Source of the DNA: Paragonimus westermani
Taxonomy: Eukaryota; Platyhelminthes; Trematoda; Plagiorchiida; Troglotrematidae
Length of the DNA: 64,000 nt
Assembly: GCA_008508345.1 (NCBI GenBank)
Contig: QNGE01003314.1
Location: 1-64,000, forward strand
Direction of reading: 5' to 3'
The position numbers and the translations under genes were made by a program. The notes under the pieces are model-generated. The model was given only the letters and a program-made list of their open reading frames with translations. It was not told the origin of the DNA and did not search any database. Positions 53,901 to 60,997 of this stretch are shown one piece after another; position 1 is the stretch's first letter; each line of letters opens with the position of its first letter.

Positions 53901-54573
53901 GGACAGAGTGGGTCGTTCTCTCTAGCGCCACGTAAACGCGACTCTGTAGAAAATGAAATTCGTGATGGATTTCTCGGGCGATCATAAAATCAATTCCGTC
54001 AAGCATGTGATATCTATCACTCTCCAGCAATTAAAAAACCAAGCGAAAACAAATGTAGATTTGAGAATCGATCTTGCAATTCGTCCAGCCCGAACTCAAC
54101 AAGCGTGAAGCGATTTTCAGTGGGGTTTGATGACCGGACCCGTCGCTTGAGAAGTTACATCGGGTTTGGTGAAGGGAGAGAAAGTTGACATGTTTCAAAA
54201 GCTAAATCTCATAAGGATTTTCCAGCTCTCTGTGTTTAGATATAGTTTCAGGTTGCCGGATGAGATCCGCATAATCAGATGGCAAAATTCTACAGGGTCT
54301 GCGTAGGATCCACTTTAAATGGGTCGGCCGAACAATTGAACAGAACAGAAGAGTAACGAGCGACAAGCAAACTGCCTGACCGATCATCGAAAAATGAATA
54401 AACATTCAGGCAATTGAATAAGGATACGTACGTACTTTGGTTAGAAGACTTTTGATGAGAGCAAATTGTTGATTCCAAACCAAATCGTAAGACAACTGGA
54501 GCGATTGTGTGGTATGTTGCACCTCGGAGTCGGTCATCCGCGAATTGGGGAACGCTGTTTCGACTACAGTAGG
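3580..54573 (-). CDS. UBE4B: Ubiquitin conjugation factor E4 B (UBE4B/Ufd2), 13 C-terminal exons
   Basis: U-box E3/E4 ligase that extends ubiquitin chains on substrates together with an E2 and works with the p97/VCP segregase (family knowledge). The spliced exons give 718 codons plus a stop: the Ufd2 core over about codons 1-617, the U-box over about 632-690, and a basic tail. Recognisable motifs in order include [68 protein letters not shown] and [15 protein letters not shown]. Splice phase agrees at all 12 junctions and every junction is GT-AG. The motif EFYDKF-IRY points to UBE4B rather than UBE4A. Human UBE4B is about 1,170-1,300 residues, so roughly the N-terminal 40 percent is missing here. 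Introns are packed with mobile-element relics on both strands. No AATAAA was seen on the minus strand in the first 500 bases after the stop. Confidence 0.93.
4804..4832. repeat. Inverted repeat, potential hairpin
   Basis: The arms tgacaaacctc and gaggagtttgtca flank a TCGA-type centre. They pair almost perfectly with one bulged base. It lies inside the last UBE4B intron and its function is unknown. Confidence 0.6.
5820..5897 (+). repeat. tRNA-like sequence, probable SINE head
   Basis: This 78-bp segment begins GGCTTCG and ends TGAAGCC, so its ends can pair as an acceptor stem. It has an A-box-like TAGCTCAGC and a degenerate B-box-like GGTGTGAATCC. The B box departs from GGTTCRANYCC and the anticodon arm does not fold cleanly. 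A decayed tRNA-derived SINE or pseudo-tRNA is therefore more likely than a working tRNA gene. Confidence 0.45.
8181..8394 (-). CDS. UBE4B: UBE4B exon l, U-box domain
   Basis: This exon is 214 nt, phase 0 to 1, with acceptor ttctttgtag and donor gtgagc. It carries [51 protein letters not shown] and PLTESELIP. Those are the conserved U-box landmarks: a DPVxLP entry loop, a VDRSTI strand-helix start and a TDPFNR loop. The U-box is a RING-like fold without zinc ligands that binds the charged E2. Nothing suggests loss of function. Confidence 0.97.
8484..8715 (-). CDS. UBE4B: UBE4B exon k
   Basis: This exon is 232 nt, phase 2 to 0, with acceptor acctccaacag and donor gtaagt. It encodes [33 protein letters not shown] and [10 protein letters not shown]. 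It is the end of the core that packs against the U-box. The intron separating it from exon l is only 89 nt (8395-8483). Confidence 0.95.
8927..8963. repeat. (AT)n microsatellite
   Basis: About 18 uninterrupted AT units. A likely length polymorphism. Confidence 0.95.
9121..9350 (+). pseudogene. Tc1/mariner-type transposase C-terminal relic
   Basis: The plus-strand frame reads [18 protein letters not shown], then [18 protein letters not shown]. This matches the conserved C-terminal part of Tc1/mariner transposases, where a W-ARSPDLNPIENLW motif carries the last catalytic acid and is followed by a helix with an L-x-L-K-x-A-L pattern. In this copy the usual SPDLNPIE is changed to SPNRNPIQ, so the catalytic region is altered. 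A stop follows at about 9268. No upstream catalytic domain or terminal inverted repeats were identified. Confidence 0.75.
9733..9890 (-). CDS. UBE4B: UBE4B exon j
   Basis: This exon is 158 nt, phase 0 to 2, with acceptor cttacttcag and donor gtaagt. It encodes [19 protein letters not shown], then [19 protein letters not shown] and VQLCGPRC. These correspond to the [19 protein letters not shown] and LCGPKC signature of the late Ufd2 core. Confidence 0.95.
10399..11255 (+). repeat. Unclassified interspersed repeat, copy 1
   Basis: About 860 bp aligns collinearly, in the same orientation, with 58556-59415. Shared blocks include caacgttggacttgtaa, gacaaaccaagaa, gtggtgaaagcaactt, gtagtcgaaatcgatg and aatgtgtcgttttaagg. 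Scattered substitutions and small indels separate the copies, so both are old. No recognisable coding domain was seen on either strand, and the true element may be longer. Confidence 0.85.
12375..12398. repeat. Perfect 10-bp inverted repeat with 4-base loop
   Basis: GTTATACAAC and GTTGTATAAC are separated by ACTG, so they can form a short hairpin. It is intronic, with no associated element seen. Confidence 0.7.
13200..15850 (-). pseudogene. RTE-type non-LTR retrotransposon relic (endonuclease plus reverse transcriptase)
   Basis: Reading from 15850 leftwards, an AP-endonuclease start is visible ([18 protein letters not shown] near 15810), then the later endonuclease block with LDHIAASYR near 15190. 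Next comes the linker before the RT ([15 protein letters not shown] and SALFKD near 14500). RT blocks follow ([17 protein letters not shown] and EEHAGFW near 14200, [11 protein letters not shown] near 13750, [16 protein letters not shown] near 13600). Remnants of the C-terminal region extend to about 13200. Many stops and frame changes interrupt the chain, so it is inactive. The order and spacing are those of RTE elements, which encode both domains in one frame. It is antisense-neutral to UBE4B, lying on the same strand within an intron. Confidence 0.85.
17736..17931 (-). CDS. UBE4B: UBE4B exon i
   Basis: This exon is 196 nt, phase 2 to 0, with acceptor cccatgccag and donor gtgaga. It encodes [33 protein letters not shown] and [14 protein letters not shown]. 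These match [20 protein letters not shown] and QLPRDQQQAR of UBE4B. Confidence 0.95.
17932..21660 (-). other. UBE4B: UBE4B intron between exons h and i (3.7 kb)
   Basis: A plus-strand Penelope-like GIY-YIG relic lies at 20145-20405. An 82-codon minus-strand open stretch at 18186-18434 was considered as an exon and rejected. Nothing else was recognised. Confidence 0.75.
20145..20405 (+). pseudogene. Penelope-like element GIY-YIG endonuclease relic
   Basis: Plus-strand residues [15 protein letters not shown] are followed after a frame change by [20 protein letters not shown] and [15 protein letters not shown]. This matches the C-terminal part of Penelope-like elements: an R-L-TR-KEH helix of the GIY-YIG nuclease, an H-(L)STGHKV block and an EAIAI-RFKP tail. 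The frameshift between the two parts and the lack of an adjacent RT show a truncated, dead copy. It runs opposite to the host gene. Confidence 0.7.
21661..21905 (-). CDS. UBE4B: UBE4B exon h
   Basis: This exon is 245 nt, phase 0 to 2, with acceptor cttcaatcag and donor gtgagt. It encodes [29 protein letters not shown] and [20 protein letters not shown]. These match the UBE4B blocks NPAVQPR, HPLSTKLLVPSLMKFY and [20 protein letters not shown] and are decisive for UBE4B identity. Confidence 0.96.
21906..23927 (-). other. UBE4B: UBE4B intron between exons g and h (2.0 kb)
   Basis: It contains an 18-bp GT dinucleotide run at 23610-23627. No other element was recognised. Confidence 0.75.
23610..23627. 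repeat. (GT)n microsatellite
   Basis: Nine uninterrupted GT units in an intron of UBE4B. Confidence 0.9.
23928..24054 (-). CDS. UBE4B: UBE4B exon g
   Basis: This exon is 127 nt, phase 2 to 0, with acceptor atttgtcacag and donor gtcagt. It encodes [18 protein letters not shown] and [13 protein letters not shown]. The block RNPYLVAK is one of the most conserved in the Ufd2 core. Confidence 0.95.
24055..25729 (-). other. UBE4B: UBE4B intron between exons f and g (1.7 kb)
   Basis: Plus-strand open stretches at 24268-24495 and 25279-25545 have no recognisable domain and no pair of splice sites that I trust. Otherwise featureless. Confidence 0.7.
25730..25831 (-). CDS. UBE4B: UBE4B exon f
   Basis: This exon is 102 nt, phase 2 to 2. 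The acceptor is gtgttttttag and the donor gtacgt. It encodes [20 protein letters not shown], closely matching the conserved LPEFYVEDVAEFLFF helix of UBE4B. Confidence 0.92.
25832..28649 (-). other. UBE4B: UBE4B intron between exons e and f (2.8 kb)
   Basis: It contains an AT-rich palindromic run at 27080-27107. A plus-strand stretch from about 27140 to 27365 stays open, but it resembles nothing I know. Confidence 0.7.
27080..27107. repeat. Imperfect (TA)n palindrome
   Basis: A TA run interrupted by acatatgt at its centre. It can fold on itself. Confidence 0.85.
28650..28824 (-). CDS. UBE4B: UBE4B exon e
   Basis: This exon is 175 nt, phase 1 to 2. The acceptor ttttgtctcactag is strong. The donor at gtgtgt is weaker and was chosen because only it gives the phase needed by exon f. 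It encodes [17 protein letters not shown] and [20 protein letters not shown], matching the helical repeat LKRCKTQLKKL and LNFYGLLIQLLLRIL of UBE4B. Confidence 0.85.
29600..30450 (+). pseudogene. Non-LTR retrotransposon RT relic, second family
   Basis: Plus-strand fragments in order are [13 protein letters not shown] (pre-RT linker), VPREQCGF and CRKRNRQLN (RT entry), [18 protein letters not shown] (where active LINEs have a F-DL-KAFDSV block), and [20 protein letters not shown]. Near 30300, ILLFAGD stands where the catalytic FADD box should be, so one catalytic aspartate is replaced by glycine. Further fragments run to about 30450. Stops and an internal deletion of roughly 100 codons mark it as dead. 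The motifs differ from those of the RTE copies, so this is a separate LINE family; the clade is not assigned. Confidence 0.75.
31067..31414 (-). repeat. 348-bp perfect repeat, inverted copy
   Basis: This is the exact reverse complement of 35434-35781 and 35982-36329. Beyond position 31414 the resemblance to the 35.4-kb flank continues at roughly 80 percent (for example the gcaggcca and tgtgatc blocks). The segment is therefore part of a longer, older dispersed repeat whose central 348 bp happen to be identical. Confidence 0.9.
32075..32670 (-). pseudogene. Penelope-like element reverse transcriptase relic
   Basis: Minus-strand fragments in order are [17 protein letters not shown] and [16 protein letters not shown] (RT finger region, like SLFTNVPV), then [17 protein letters not shown] (the F-F-G-Y-Q-GVAMGSP block). 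After a frame change come [36 protein letters not shown] and [18 protein letters not shown], the FLD...VYRK-TxTxRYL-F-S-H signature of Penelope-like elements. One frame change coincides with a 10-G run at 32434-32443. There is also a stop near 32535. No GIY-YIG domain was found downstream, so this copy is truncated and dead. Confidence 0.85.
32434..32443. repeat. Ten-base G homopolymer
   Basis: It interrupts the Penelope RT frame right after the GVAIG motif. Its length is easily misread by sequencing. Confidence 0.9.
33714..33920 (-). CDS. UBE4B: UBE4B exon d
   Basis: This exon is 207 nt, phase 1 to 1, with acceptor ctccctccatag and donor gtgagt. It encodes [15 protein letters not shown], then [18 protein letters not shown] and SRSQWAG. 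These match the UBE4B motifs TECFFLTLHAHHL, RRYIRRLRAIRELNR and ESQWKDSP. Confidence 0.9.
34950..35190. repeat. Tandem duplicated segment, period about 165 bp
   Basis: The block ctcgtccgttgggctgatct...cggtcgctcgagctgt at about 34958-35007 recurs in diverged form at about 35125-35179 (cctcgtccgttagtccgatc...cggtcgctcatgctgt). Just to its right, 35239-35285 (cgcacctccggttagaac...) resembles 13-58 at the left end of the window. It may be part of a transposon end, family unknown. Confidence 0.55.
35434..35781 (+). repeat. 348-bp perfect repeat, copy left of the gap
   Basis: Identical base for base to 35982-36329 on the same strand, and to the reverse complement of 31067-31414. It ends exactly at the first N. 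Confidence 0.95.
35782..35981. other. Assembly gap of 200 N
   Basis: A run of exactly 200 N, the usual size of a placeholder for a gap of unknown length. The sequence ends on both sides are the same 348 bp, so the two contigs probably overlap and the gap may not exist. Confidence 0.98.
35982..36329 (+). repeat. 348-bp perfect repeat, copy right of the gap
   Basis: It begins at the first base after the N run and repeats 35434-35781 exactly. Unique sequence continues from 36330. Confidence 0.95.
37546..37976 (+). repeat. tRNA-derived SINE unit, first half of a dimer
   Basis: It opens taatgtgaggtcaat. An A-box TGGCGCAGTGG and a B-box AGTTCAAATCCC follow, both close to Pol III promoter consensus, then a tail ending gatggtcaacttgaaaat at about 37768. 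A linker of about 210 bp leads into a second copy. The same head-tail-linker order appears in diverged form at 57553-57956, so the linker seems to belong to the element. Confidence 0.85.
37977..38189 (+). repeat. tRNA-derived SINE, second copy of the dimer
   Basis: About 213 bp, nearly identical to 37552-37768. The visible differences are one T indel (caattggcg against caatggcg) and one T/C change in gg(t/c)tgcc or ggtcgcc. This is much closer to its neighbour than to any other copy in the window, which indicates a recent tandem duplication or a dimeric insertion. Confidence 0.85.
39510..40260 (-). pseudogene. Ty3/gypsy retrotransposon relic, protease to RT
   Basis: Minus-strand fragments in order are [16 protein letters not shown] (after the protease), [15 protein letters not shown] and [16 protein letters not shown] (RT entry). 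A stop codon then stands where a cysteine is usual, followed by [17 protein letters not shown] and [10 protein letters not shown]. Near 39630, [16 protein letters not shown] leads to [11 protein letters not shown], where gypsy RTs have a F-DD-L-YG catalytic box, so both active-site acids are not intact. Stops and frame changes make it a pseudogene. RNase H and integrase were not found in the next kilobase downstream. Confidence 0.75.
44752..44853 (-). CDS. UBE4B: UBE4B exon c (probable)
   Basis: This is a 102-nt open stretch with acceptor cgcttcccgtag and donor gtaaga, entering and leaving in phase 1. That joins exon b to exon d in frame and gives about the same spacing as the human protein. 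Residue similarity to the expected region is low (for example [12 protein letters not shown] against a DETR-containing loop). The call therefore rests mainly on splice sites, phase and position. A different small exon in the 17-kb interval remains possible. Confidence 0.5.
44854..51119 (-). other. UBE4B: UBE4B intron between exons b and c (6.3 kb)
   Basis: It contains a (GTGGAT)n tract with an 11-G run at 46997-47027. A minus-strand open stretch at 49194-49460 was examined as an exon and not accepted. Nothing else was recognised. Confidence 0.6.
46997..47027. repeat. (GTGGAT)n tract followed by an 11-G run
   Basis: Three GTGGAT-type units run straight into eleven G. The purine-rich strand is prone to slippage and sequencing error. 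Confidence 0.85.
51120..51288 (-). CDS. UBE4B: UBE4B exon b
   Basis: The acceptor is a long pyrimidine tract ending ccccacag, and the exon opens GCT ACT CGT. It encodes [13 protein letters not shown] and [16 protein letters not shown], matching the UBE4B segment that contains DGFMLNF and VLQQLS. The 3' boundary is the weakest part. A donor at 51119 (gtactt) leaves phase 1, which fits exon c. The alternative gtcagt donor at 51126 leaves phase 0 and would need another intervening exon. Confidence 0.8.
51289..54435 (-). other. UBE4B: UBE4B intron between exons a and b (3.1 kb)
   Basis: Plus-strand open frames overlap around 53135-53430, but no domain could be recognised. The remainder shows nothing. 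Confidence 0.7.
54436..54573 (-). CDS. UBE4B: UBE4B exon a (most upstream recognised)
   Basis: This exon is 138 nt, phase 0 to 0. A pyrimidine-rich acceptor ending gttcag precedes it and a gtacgt donor follows. It encodes [12 protein letters not shown] and then [11 protein letters not shown], matching the Ufd2-core stretch where human UBE4B reads VVEKYF and VSQSLQHYLEL. The next exon upstream should end in phase 0, and none was found to its right in this window. Confidence 0.85.
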
Positions 54574-55109
54574 CTGAACACGGAGAGAACGTGAACAAAG
54601 TGTGGGGATGTGTGACTGACAGAAAGCCGGAGATAGAGACCGTTTAGAGATGAGCAGAACAGGGAAAACATACGCATTATGCAAAAACGCGAACCTTAGT
54701 AAACACAAACCAAATATCACTAGAAAAGACCGAGTTTTCGTGTCAAATCGTGCATAAGGAAAACTGGTTTTGACTGGAATGGTGGCAATCAGTAAAAACG
54801 AATCAGTCAAAAGGGGAGTAACTCACCAGAGAGGGGCTCTTCGGTTACAACTTCAAATAGTCTCTCGTGGGTGAAAAAACTTACCATCGTCATAGATAAC
54901 AATACATCAGCGGTTCACACTGAACTGGAAAAAGCAAACTCTACATAGGTAGAGAGAAGAAAAAAGGACGACGGGAAGGGGCCTAATTACTAGAAAAACA
55001 GCCACACCTATATTCAAACATACAACATCAAGGTGCCTGCACAGTGCAAACAACACAACCGAATTCCAAATGAAAGTAAGGCGTCATCAGCAAGACAGCC
55101 TCATTACAG
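54574..55109. other. Probable UBE4B intron, no feature seen
   Basis: Two minus-strand stretches with good donors (near 54826 and 54888) were tested as upstream exons and failed on phase. Nothing else was recognised. Confidence 0.6.
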
Positions 55110-57425
55110 CTTTCACTATCCCGCGTCAGCAAGTGCACTTAATTCAGACAACTCGGCTAAACAAAAACAATACTCACGCCACCGAGCTCCGTTAGCCGCC
55201 ATCTCACCTAACGTCTCAAACCACCGACTCTGCGAGTCACGACGGCTCCAACCCGGCAGACAAACCCGATCTACAGTGGTTAGCACCTTCGTGATCGATT
55301 TCATTGATCTACGCCAGGTCATCATCTGTCCACCTCGCACCTTACGTCAGTCGGCCGCAGCGTCAGCAAAGAGTGCACCGTGTGACAGACCATTAGCTGG
55401 CATCCTTAACACGTGACCTAACCATCTAAGTCTGCCCAAATGTAAGCACTGGACAAAACAACTAGTTCGAGACAATCAGTGCCAAACACCCGCTTCCTAA
55501 CCTTCTCTTTTCGTTGCATATCCGCGGATGCCACCTGATACAAGTAAAAGAACGCAGACATCGGTGGTCAAATACATGAAGACGGTTCACGTCTTCTACT
55601 CTGAACGGCCATGTCTCACTGCCGTAAAGTAATACAACCCTCACTGGCGTCTGATATACGCGATCCTTAAGAATCAGAGAGATATCTCTCTGTCGCCAAA
55701 AGTGCCTCAGATTACTCAGATTTCTACGCCGATCCCTCCACCGCCGCCGCCACCGTTGATGCAGCTTCCCAAGTGCACAAAACGTGCAACAACACCAATG
55801 ACTACATTATCTAACATCAAATCTACGTAGTCACAGCAATCCTGCAGAAGCACTTTGCATTTTGAGGCTGCAAAACGCATTCCGAAGTATTTAGCAGAAC
55901 GCGAAATAGCGTCTAGCATCGCTTGTGCTGATTGAAAGTTGTCAAACAGCAACACCTTGTTGTCAGCATAATCAACATCAGTCAGTCTTTCACCAGGTAG
56001 GAGGTCCACGCCGGCATCTTGTGGGTGCCGGAGACAATCCTCCATTATTTCGTCTATGACGAAATTAATCAGAAATGGTGACAGCGGACAGCCTTGACGT
56101 ACGCCGCTCATGGTGTTGAAACTGTCACAGTTCACCGTAAACCCTAACCTGAGCTGAGGTATGGGAATAGAGTGCCGACAGTATGTTCACGGACTTAGTC
56201 GGCACACCTCTGCGTTTGAGCGACTCCAAAACTGTGTAGATCGATCCACTGAATCGAACGCACATTTAAAGTCGAGAAACAACAATTGTTGGCCGGCGGT
56301 ACACATGACGCTGCTCCAGCATTTTACGAAGAGTGAAAATGTGATCTCTACATCCCCGCCCCGGGCGAAACCGTGTCTGGTCTGCTCTTCCTTAATGCTT
56401 ACCCCCCGAACTGCAGTGAGTCAATCAAGTATGATCGATGTCAGAACCCGAGAAATGACTGGGGTTAAACTGATTCCCCTATGGTTTCGTGTGAGCCCAG
56501 CACGGACAGGTAGATGGCCTCCGTCGTCCACACAAGTTGAAACAAATGAGTCAACGCCTCTACTGACGCCTCCCCACCTTCTTTAAAAAGTGTCGGCACG
56601 AGATCATCTGGACCAGCAGCTCTATTACGTTTGAGAGTCAAGGTGCAACTGCGAACCTCAGTTTCAGTGAGTGGTTCCGAATCTACCGACAAGTGTGCTA
56701 CGTTATAAATATGTGGCAGTAACACAGCTAAAATGACCCCCCAGAGTGTCCCGCCTACCGCTTTAACCATCTGGACTTATTAGGGTTGAGTGTGTCATCT
56801 GCCTTGCTGATATCGTCACTGACAGACGGTCGCCTGGGACCAGTGGTATGGATCAGCTTAGAGTTTGCCGATGTTCCCTGGAGAAAATGCGGTTTCCATG
56901 TCCTTAACTTCTTCCACTAACCAAGACTCATGGTCAGCCTTTAGACTACGTTTCAGTTTCTTAAGAATACCTCTTCTAGACTTGTTATATAAACTATCAA
57001 GAGGAATGTCCCGTCTGGCTTCTAACAACCCCAGAGATTCCTCCGAGATCCAATGCCTGTTCAAACCATGTACCTCCGAGTTGCGTGCTACGATGCCTGC
57101 TTCCCGAACGGCTTGCGAGATTTGCCGAGCAGCTATTAAGAGCTTCGGAGTGAGAACTGCTAAGGCAGCTTTCTGAGTTGGTTTGGTAGTTGTGATTTAC
57201 CGATGGTAAAGCCAGTTTCCCACCGGTGAGGTCGCTGCTCAACAAAAGTAAGAACGAAACGAGAACGTACCAACGCACGATCTGAATCCAAGTACATGCT
57301 CCAATGAGAACGACAGCCTTGAATGGAACTCTGCTATCCACAACTAACGGCCATGTGGTCTACTTGAGACCAGGCCTGATTCGAAGGAGGCGGGTGTCAA
57401 ATATAGTAATGACGTGCACAATGAC
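55110..57425 (-). pseudogene. 5'-truncated RTE-type non-LTR retrotransposon
   Basis: Reading from 57425 leftwards: the end of the AP-endonuclease (near 57300), the linker with HWISEESLGLLEARRDIPLD (near 57040), the pre-RT block RNRAAGPDDLVPTLFKEGGE (near 56610), and the RT block MSGVRQGCPLSPFLINFVID (near 56090). Then come VDYADNKVLLFDN (near 55970), where RTEs carry the catalytic -ADD- box and here the second acid is N, SKCKVLLQDC, then LYGSETWPFRVEDVNRLHVF (near 55620). The C-terminal block RGGQMMTWRRSMK lies near 55335. Stops and frame changes occur and the endonuclease start is absent. The 5' truncation is typical of LINE insertion. Confidence 0.92.
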
Positions 57426-57552
57426 TAAACGAGAGGAAATGTTTGAAGTTCATCAGTTCTATATGTTTTTGCCATGATCGTGATTTGAACTTCGGTCCAC
57501 GTTCCTATGAGGCAACTGTAGTTGAACGTACAAACAAAAAAATCGGTCTCAA

Positions 57553-57956
57553 CTAATGTGAACTCAGTGGCACAACGGTGAACAAGGGGGCGTTGGGAGA
57601 ACTTGGACGAGAGTTTAGATGGCAATTGTGACAAGTGTGCACTGCTGACGAGCCCCAACAGGAATGAATTTCCAGCCTGATGATGCTTTACAAAAAGGGT
57701 CGGGTGAAAAGTTCAACTGAATGTAAAAGCTGTGATCAAACGTGGGTGGCACACAACTTACTAAAACAGGATCATCGACCATTTATCAGTAATCCATAAT
57801 ATTGTCCCACACTGAATGAAACCGAAGATTTTAAAGTGAATGAGAGGCAGTCATGAGTGGAGCTAACAGTTAGTAAGTCTCTCCTCCGGAGACAAGGGTA
57901 TTGTTGACAAGCGAACGTGGTTGAGTGTTTAAATGTGATGGCTATGCCCGATGTGG
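57553..57956 (+). repeat. Diverged SINE unit (head, tail and linker)
   Basis: It aligns along its length with 37546-37976. Matching blocks are ctaatgtgaa, ctgctgacgag, ctgtgatcaaacgtg, tatcagtaatc and aagcgaacgtggttgag. The Pol III boxes are badly decayed. It lies just beyond the 5' end of the truncated RTE. Confidence 0.7.
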
Positions 57957-58555
57957 AGCCAAAAAACCCTTAAGACAATTAATTTCCATCTTGCTGAATA
58001 ATATCAACGCAGCCCCTTGCGGTGCGATTTGGTATGCACAAACTTATGCTGAGCAGTCAATCACTTATTCAATCATTTAGTCACTCCGTCGAATAGCAAA
58101 GCGCGCTTTATATCATGACGTGTGAATACCAGTTTTAGCTTGTAAATATTTTCGAGTCACAAGGTGTCTTCCTTAATTCCGATTGTTCCAAAAATCTACT
58201 TACAAACAAACATTCGGACGTTTACAGGGTATAGAGAAAGTCTAGCTGATGTAAACCTGACTGTTGTAGGAAAAAGTTTGAATGAATTTAATTTCTGTTT
58301 CAATGAAGTGAAACTACCGTGAAGAAGTGTTTCTTATCAACTCTTATTACCGAAGGTCATTTTTTCTCAAAGGCCAGCAGGATGATATCGCGAAGCTATC
58401 AAAATACGGACTTAGAAAGACAAAATACACAAACCGGACTTTTTAGCCCAACAAGCCGAATCGTTCCACTGTTTTTCAAAATCGTATACCTCAGTCGAAA
58501 CAGTGAAAATAACAAATTTCGTCAATTACATTTCCTTACTGATCGTGAAACAATA

Positions 58556-59415
58556 CGGGATGTCCCAGAAGTGTAGTCCCGGATACAAAAACCGGAACCC
58601 AAACCAAAGGACCCATCGAATAAATAGCCCTCCTAATCGAGTCGGGTGAGCGAACTGGCACAACATACCATTGTAGCCACAGCCGTGCTAACTGGCACGA
58701 AGATGTACGTGCATTTCTGGTCAAGCCGCTCAACGCCCTCGTTCCAGTGTTTTGGTCATTGTGGTCCACGATCGAAAACACCCGGTTACTGACACACGTC
58801 TCTGTAGGAGTTTCAGCGCTTGAAGGGTAACGTTGGACTTGTAACCAACACGTATCGGTGAATATATATATGGACAAACCAAGAGAATGATATTTCCCCA
58901 ATGGACTGTGTTGTCGCGACGGCTTTTTCACCAACCGCCGAATAATAACCAACGGCATTCAGGAACGACACAGATTTACAAATTACCAAGAGATCGAGCA
59001 AAAACTAACTTCTCCATAGGATCTGAGGCGCGTTCTGCCACGTTTTTAGGCTTACCGAGGGATTCGTGGCCTCTCATTTAATATTTTATGACCGTGGTCT
59101 CCAAAAACCCCACATGACGCAAAGCACTTCTCAGTTTTGTAGCCTTACTACTTAAGCGTGTCGTTCCACTACCTGTCAACATGCCCAATATGATCATTTT
59201 GCTCGTGGTGAAAGCAACTTGCTGCGTAGTCGAAATCGATGCGGACAGCTTGTTCGAAAATATTGCTTGGATTGAGATGATTTGTTCTCTGGAAACCCGT
59301 ACTGCGTCGAAAAATGTCGTGCGCAAATTGAGCCGGACTAAATATAATTTCGAAACCGCGACTAGGATGATAATGTGTCGTTTTAAGGAAACAACTACCG
59401 ATACCTCATACCGAT
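58556..59415 (+). repeat. Unclassified interspersed repeat, copy 2
   Basis: It is collinear with 10399-11255 in the same orientation. It contains a short insert around gttttggtcattgtgg that copy 1 lacks. A 116-codon minus-strand open stretch (59078-59428) lies within it, but no family was recognised. Confidence 0.85.
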
Positions 59416-59884
59416 ATCTCATCATCACTCAATCGTAAACACTAACTTTTGAACTGTTGTTGCCCGTACTACAGGCTGAAATTCCCTTTTAAACGTGACT
59501 GGTTTCAAGGATCAACAGTCATTTTTTGAAGAAAAATCACAGTGAGACTCTTCCTACCTGCTGGGAAACGTTCTCGGTTTGTTTTAAACAATACAAGTGC
59601 ACCACAGGGCATTACATAATCCTCCTTTTTATTTTCATGTACAACGGCAATCACGTGAATGAGTTTCCAAGTTTGCCGTGCAAATATGCCGATTATCTTG
59701 GTCGATCATGTAACAGCCGCCCCAATATAAATGTTCATCGCCACAATCTTAGTTGCAATCTGTCCTCAGTCGTAGAATGTGGCCTTTTAGATGTCATGAA
59801 GTACCGAAATAATAAACTAACTGAACAAACAATCAACAACCGTTGCTGACGAGCGGTAGGCGACTTTGTTTTCCATATAGATTG

Positions 59885-60065
59885 AAAATCATCCACAACT
59901 GATCGCAGCTGTCACATTCCCATAGACTTTCCAGTCGGTCCCTCTCGAGTTTCGCTCTCAATAGAGCACGTCAGTAGTGCATGTCTTTGCTACGGCTCGG
60001 ACTAGAACTCCGGACACGCTTTCAAGAGGTAAGCGTGTTGACCGCTGTGTCATTGACTAGTCGAT
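59885..60065 (-). repeat. SINE copy, reverse orientation
   Basis: The reverse complement contains cagcggtcaacacgc, gtccggagttctagtcc, gcactactgacgtgctct, gagagcgaaactcgag and tggaaagtctat, collinear with the SINE at 37.5 kb. It lacks about 25 bp after the gagagcgaaactcgag block. Confidence 0.8.
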
Positions 60066-60990
60066 GACAATGGTAGATACAAGAAGAAGTTTGCTCACCG
60101 GGCGGAAGCTCGTCAGATCGGAACACGATATTTGAAGTACCTGCTTTTGTATCATGAAGGCGCTATCCGCTGTCAAGAAAATACACTGACAGAGAGACAG
60201 AAGAATAGATGGAAACAATAAGCAACCGTCGGATGATTAGGATCTGGAAACAAAAGATCAAGGCTCTTGCTCTTTCATGTATGCGCTGAACGAATATACA
60301 TTCACCCAGAGAGGAGAAGCAAGTCGTCAATGTATACCTCTCGGTGCCGGTCGATTATGTGGCCGTTGTTGAATATCGCTCATTGAGTCGCGATAAACTG
60401 ACATCGAGACGTCACGAAGTGAGGGGAAAAGTGATCTGATCAGAACTCCGTCGTTAAGTTGGTCTACTTCGATAAGTCACATAACACGGGTTTGAAAACA
60501 GACACCATAAACACATATGGGCAAAACACCCTGAGGCTGCTATCATGCAGAGGTTGGTTAGAGTCAGTTTTCGAGTAAGCTGATGTCAGATCAGCTGCTA
60601 AATGATAAAGTGATAACGCAGTGAATGAAGAAGCAACAAGCGAGAGACTTGGTGAAAAAGGTGCCAAACTAGAATGATTGAGGAACAAGCTTTCAGGATT
60701 GTCCAGTTATCTGTCTCCAAGTAGAACGCTGAACACAATAGTGCCAAGTGCGGCAAAGATATACGAGAAAATTTTCAAGGGTCCTCAAAAGTTAGAGTAT
60801 TGAACCCAAAAGACAGCATGAAACGTCCACAATAATTCGTGAGTGAAAGACCGAGACACAACGCGTACCACGAAATCTCTCTCCCTCTTATGACGTGAGG
60901 AATAACCAGTTACATTAAAATATGTTGCTCACAAAATTGTAGCTTATTTTGTTATCGTTTGCGATGTTAATCGCTTCCATGTCCCTTCTT
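60066..60990. other. No feature recognised
   Basis: No repeat family, domain or splice-like open stretch was seen here on either strand. Confidence 0.5.
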
Positions 60991-60997
60991 CTTACGC

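Noticed and set aside
54820..54900. Minus-strand stretches ending in good donors, considered as the next upstream UBE4B exon
   Set aside because: They would leave phase 1, but exon a starts in phase 0. One is closed by stops within a few codons.
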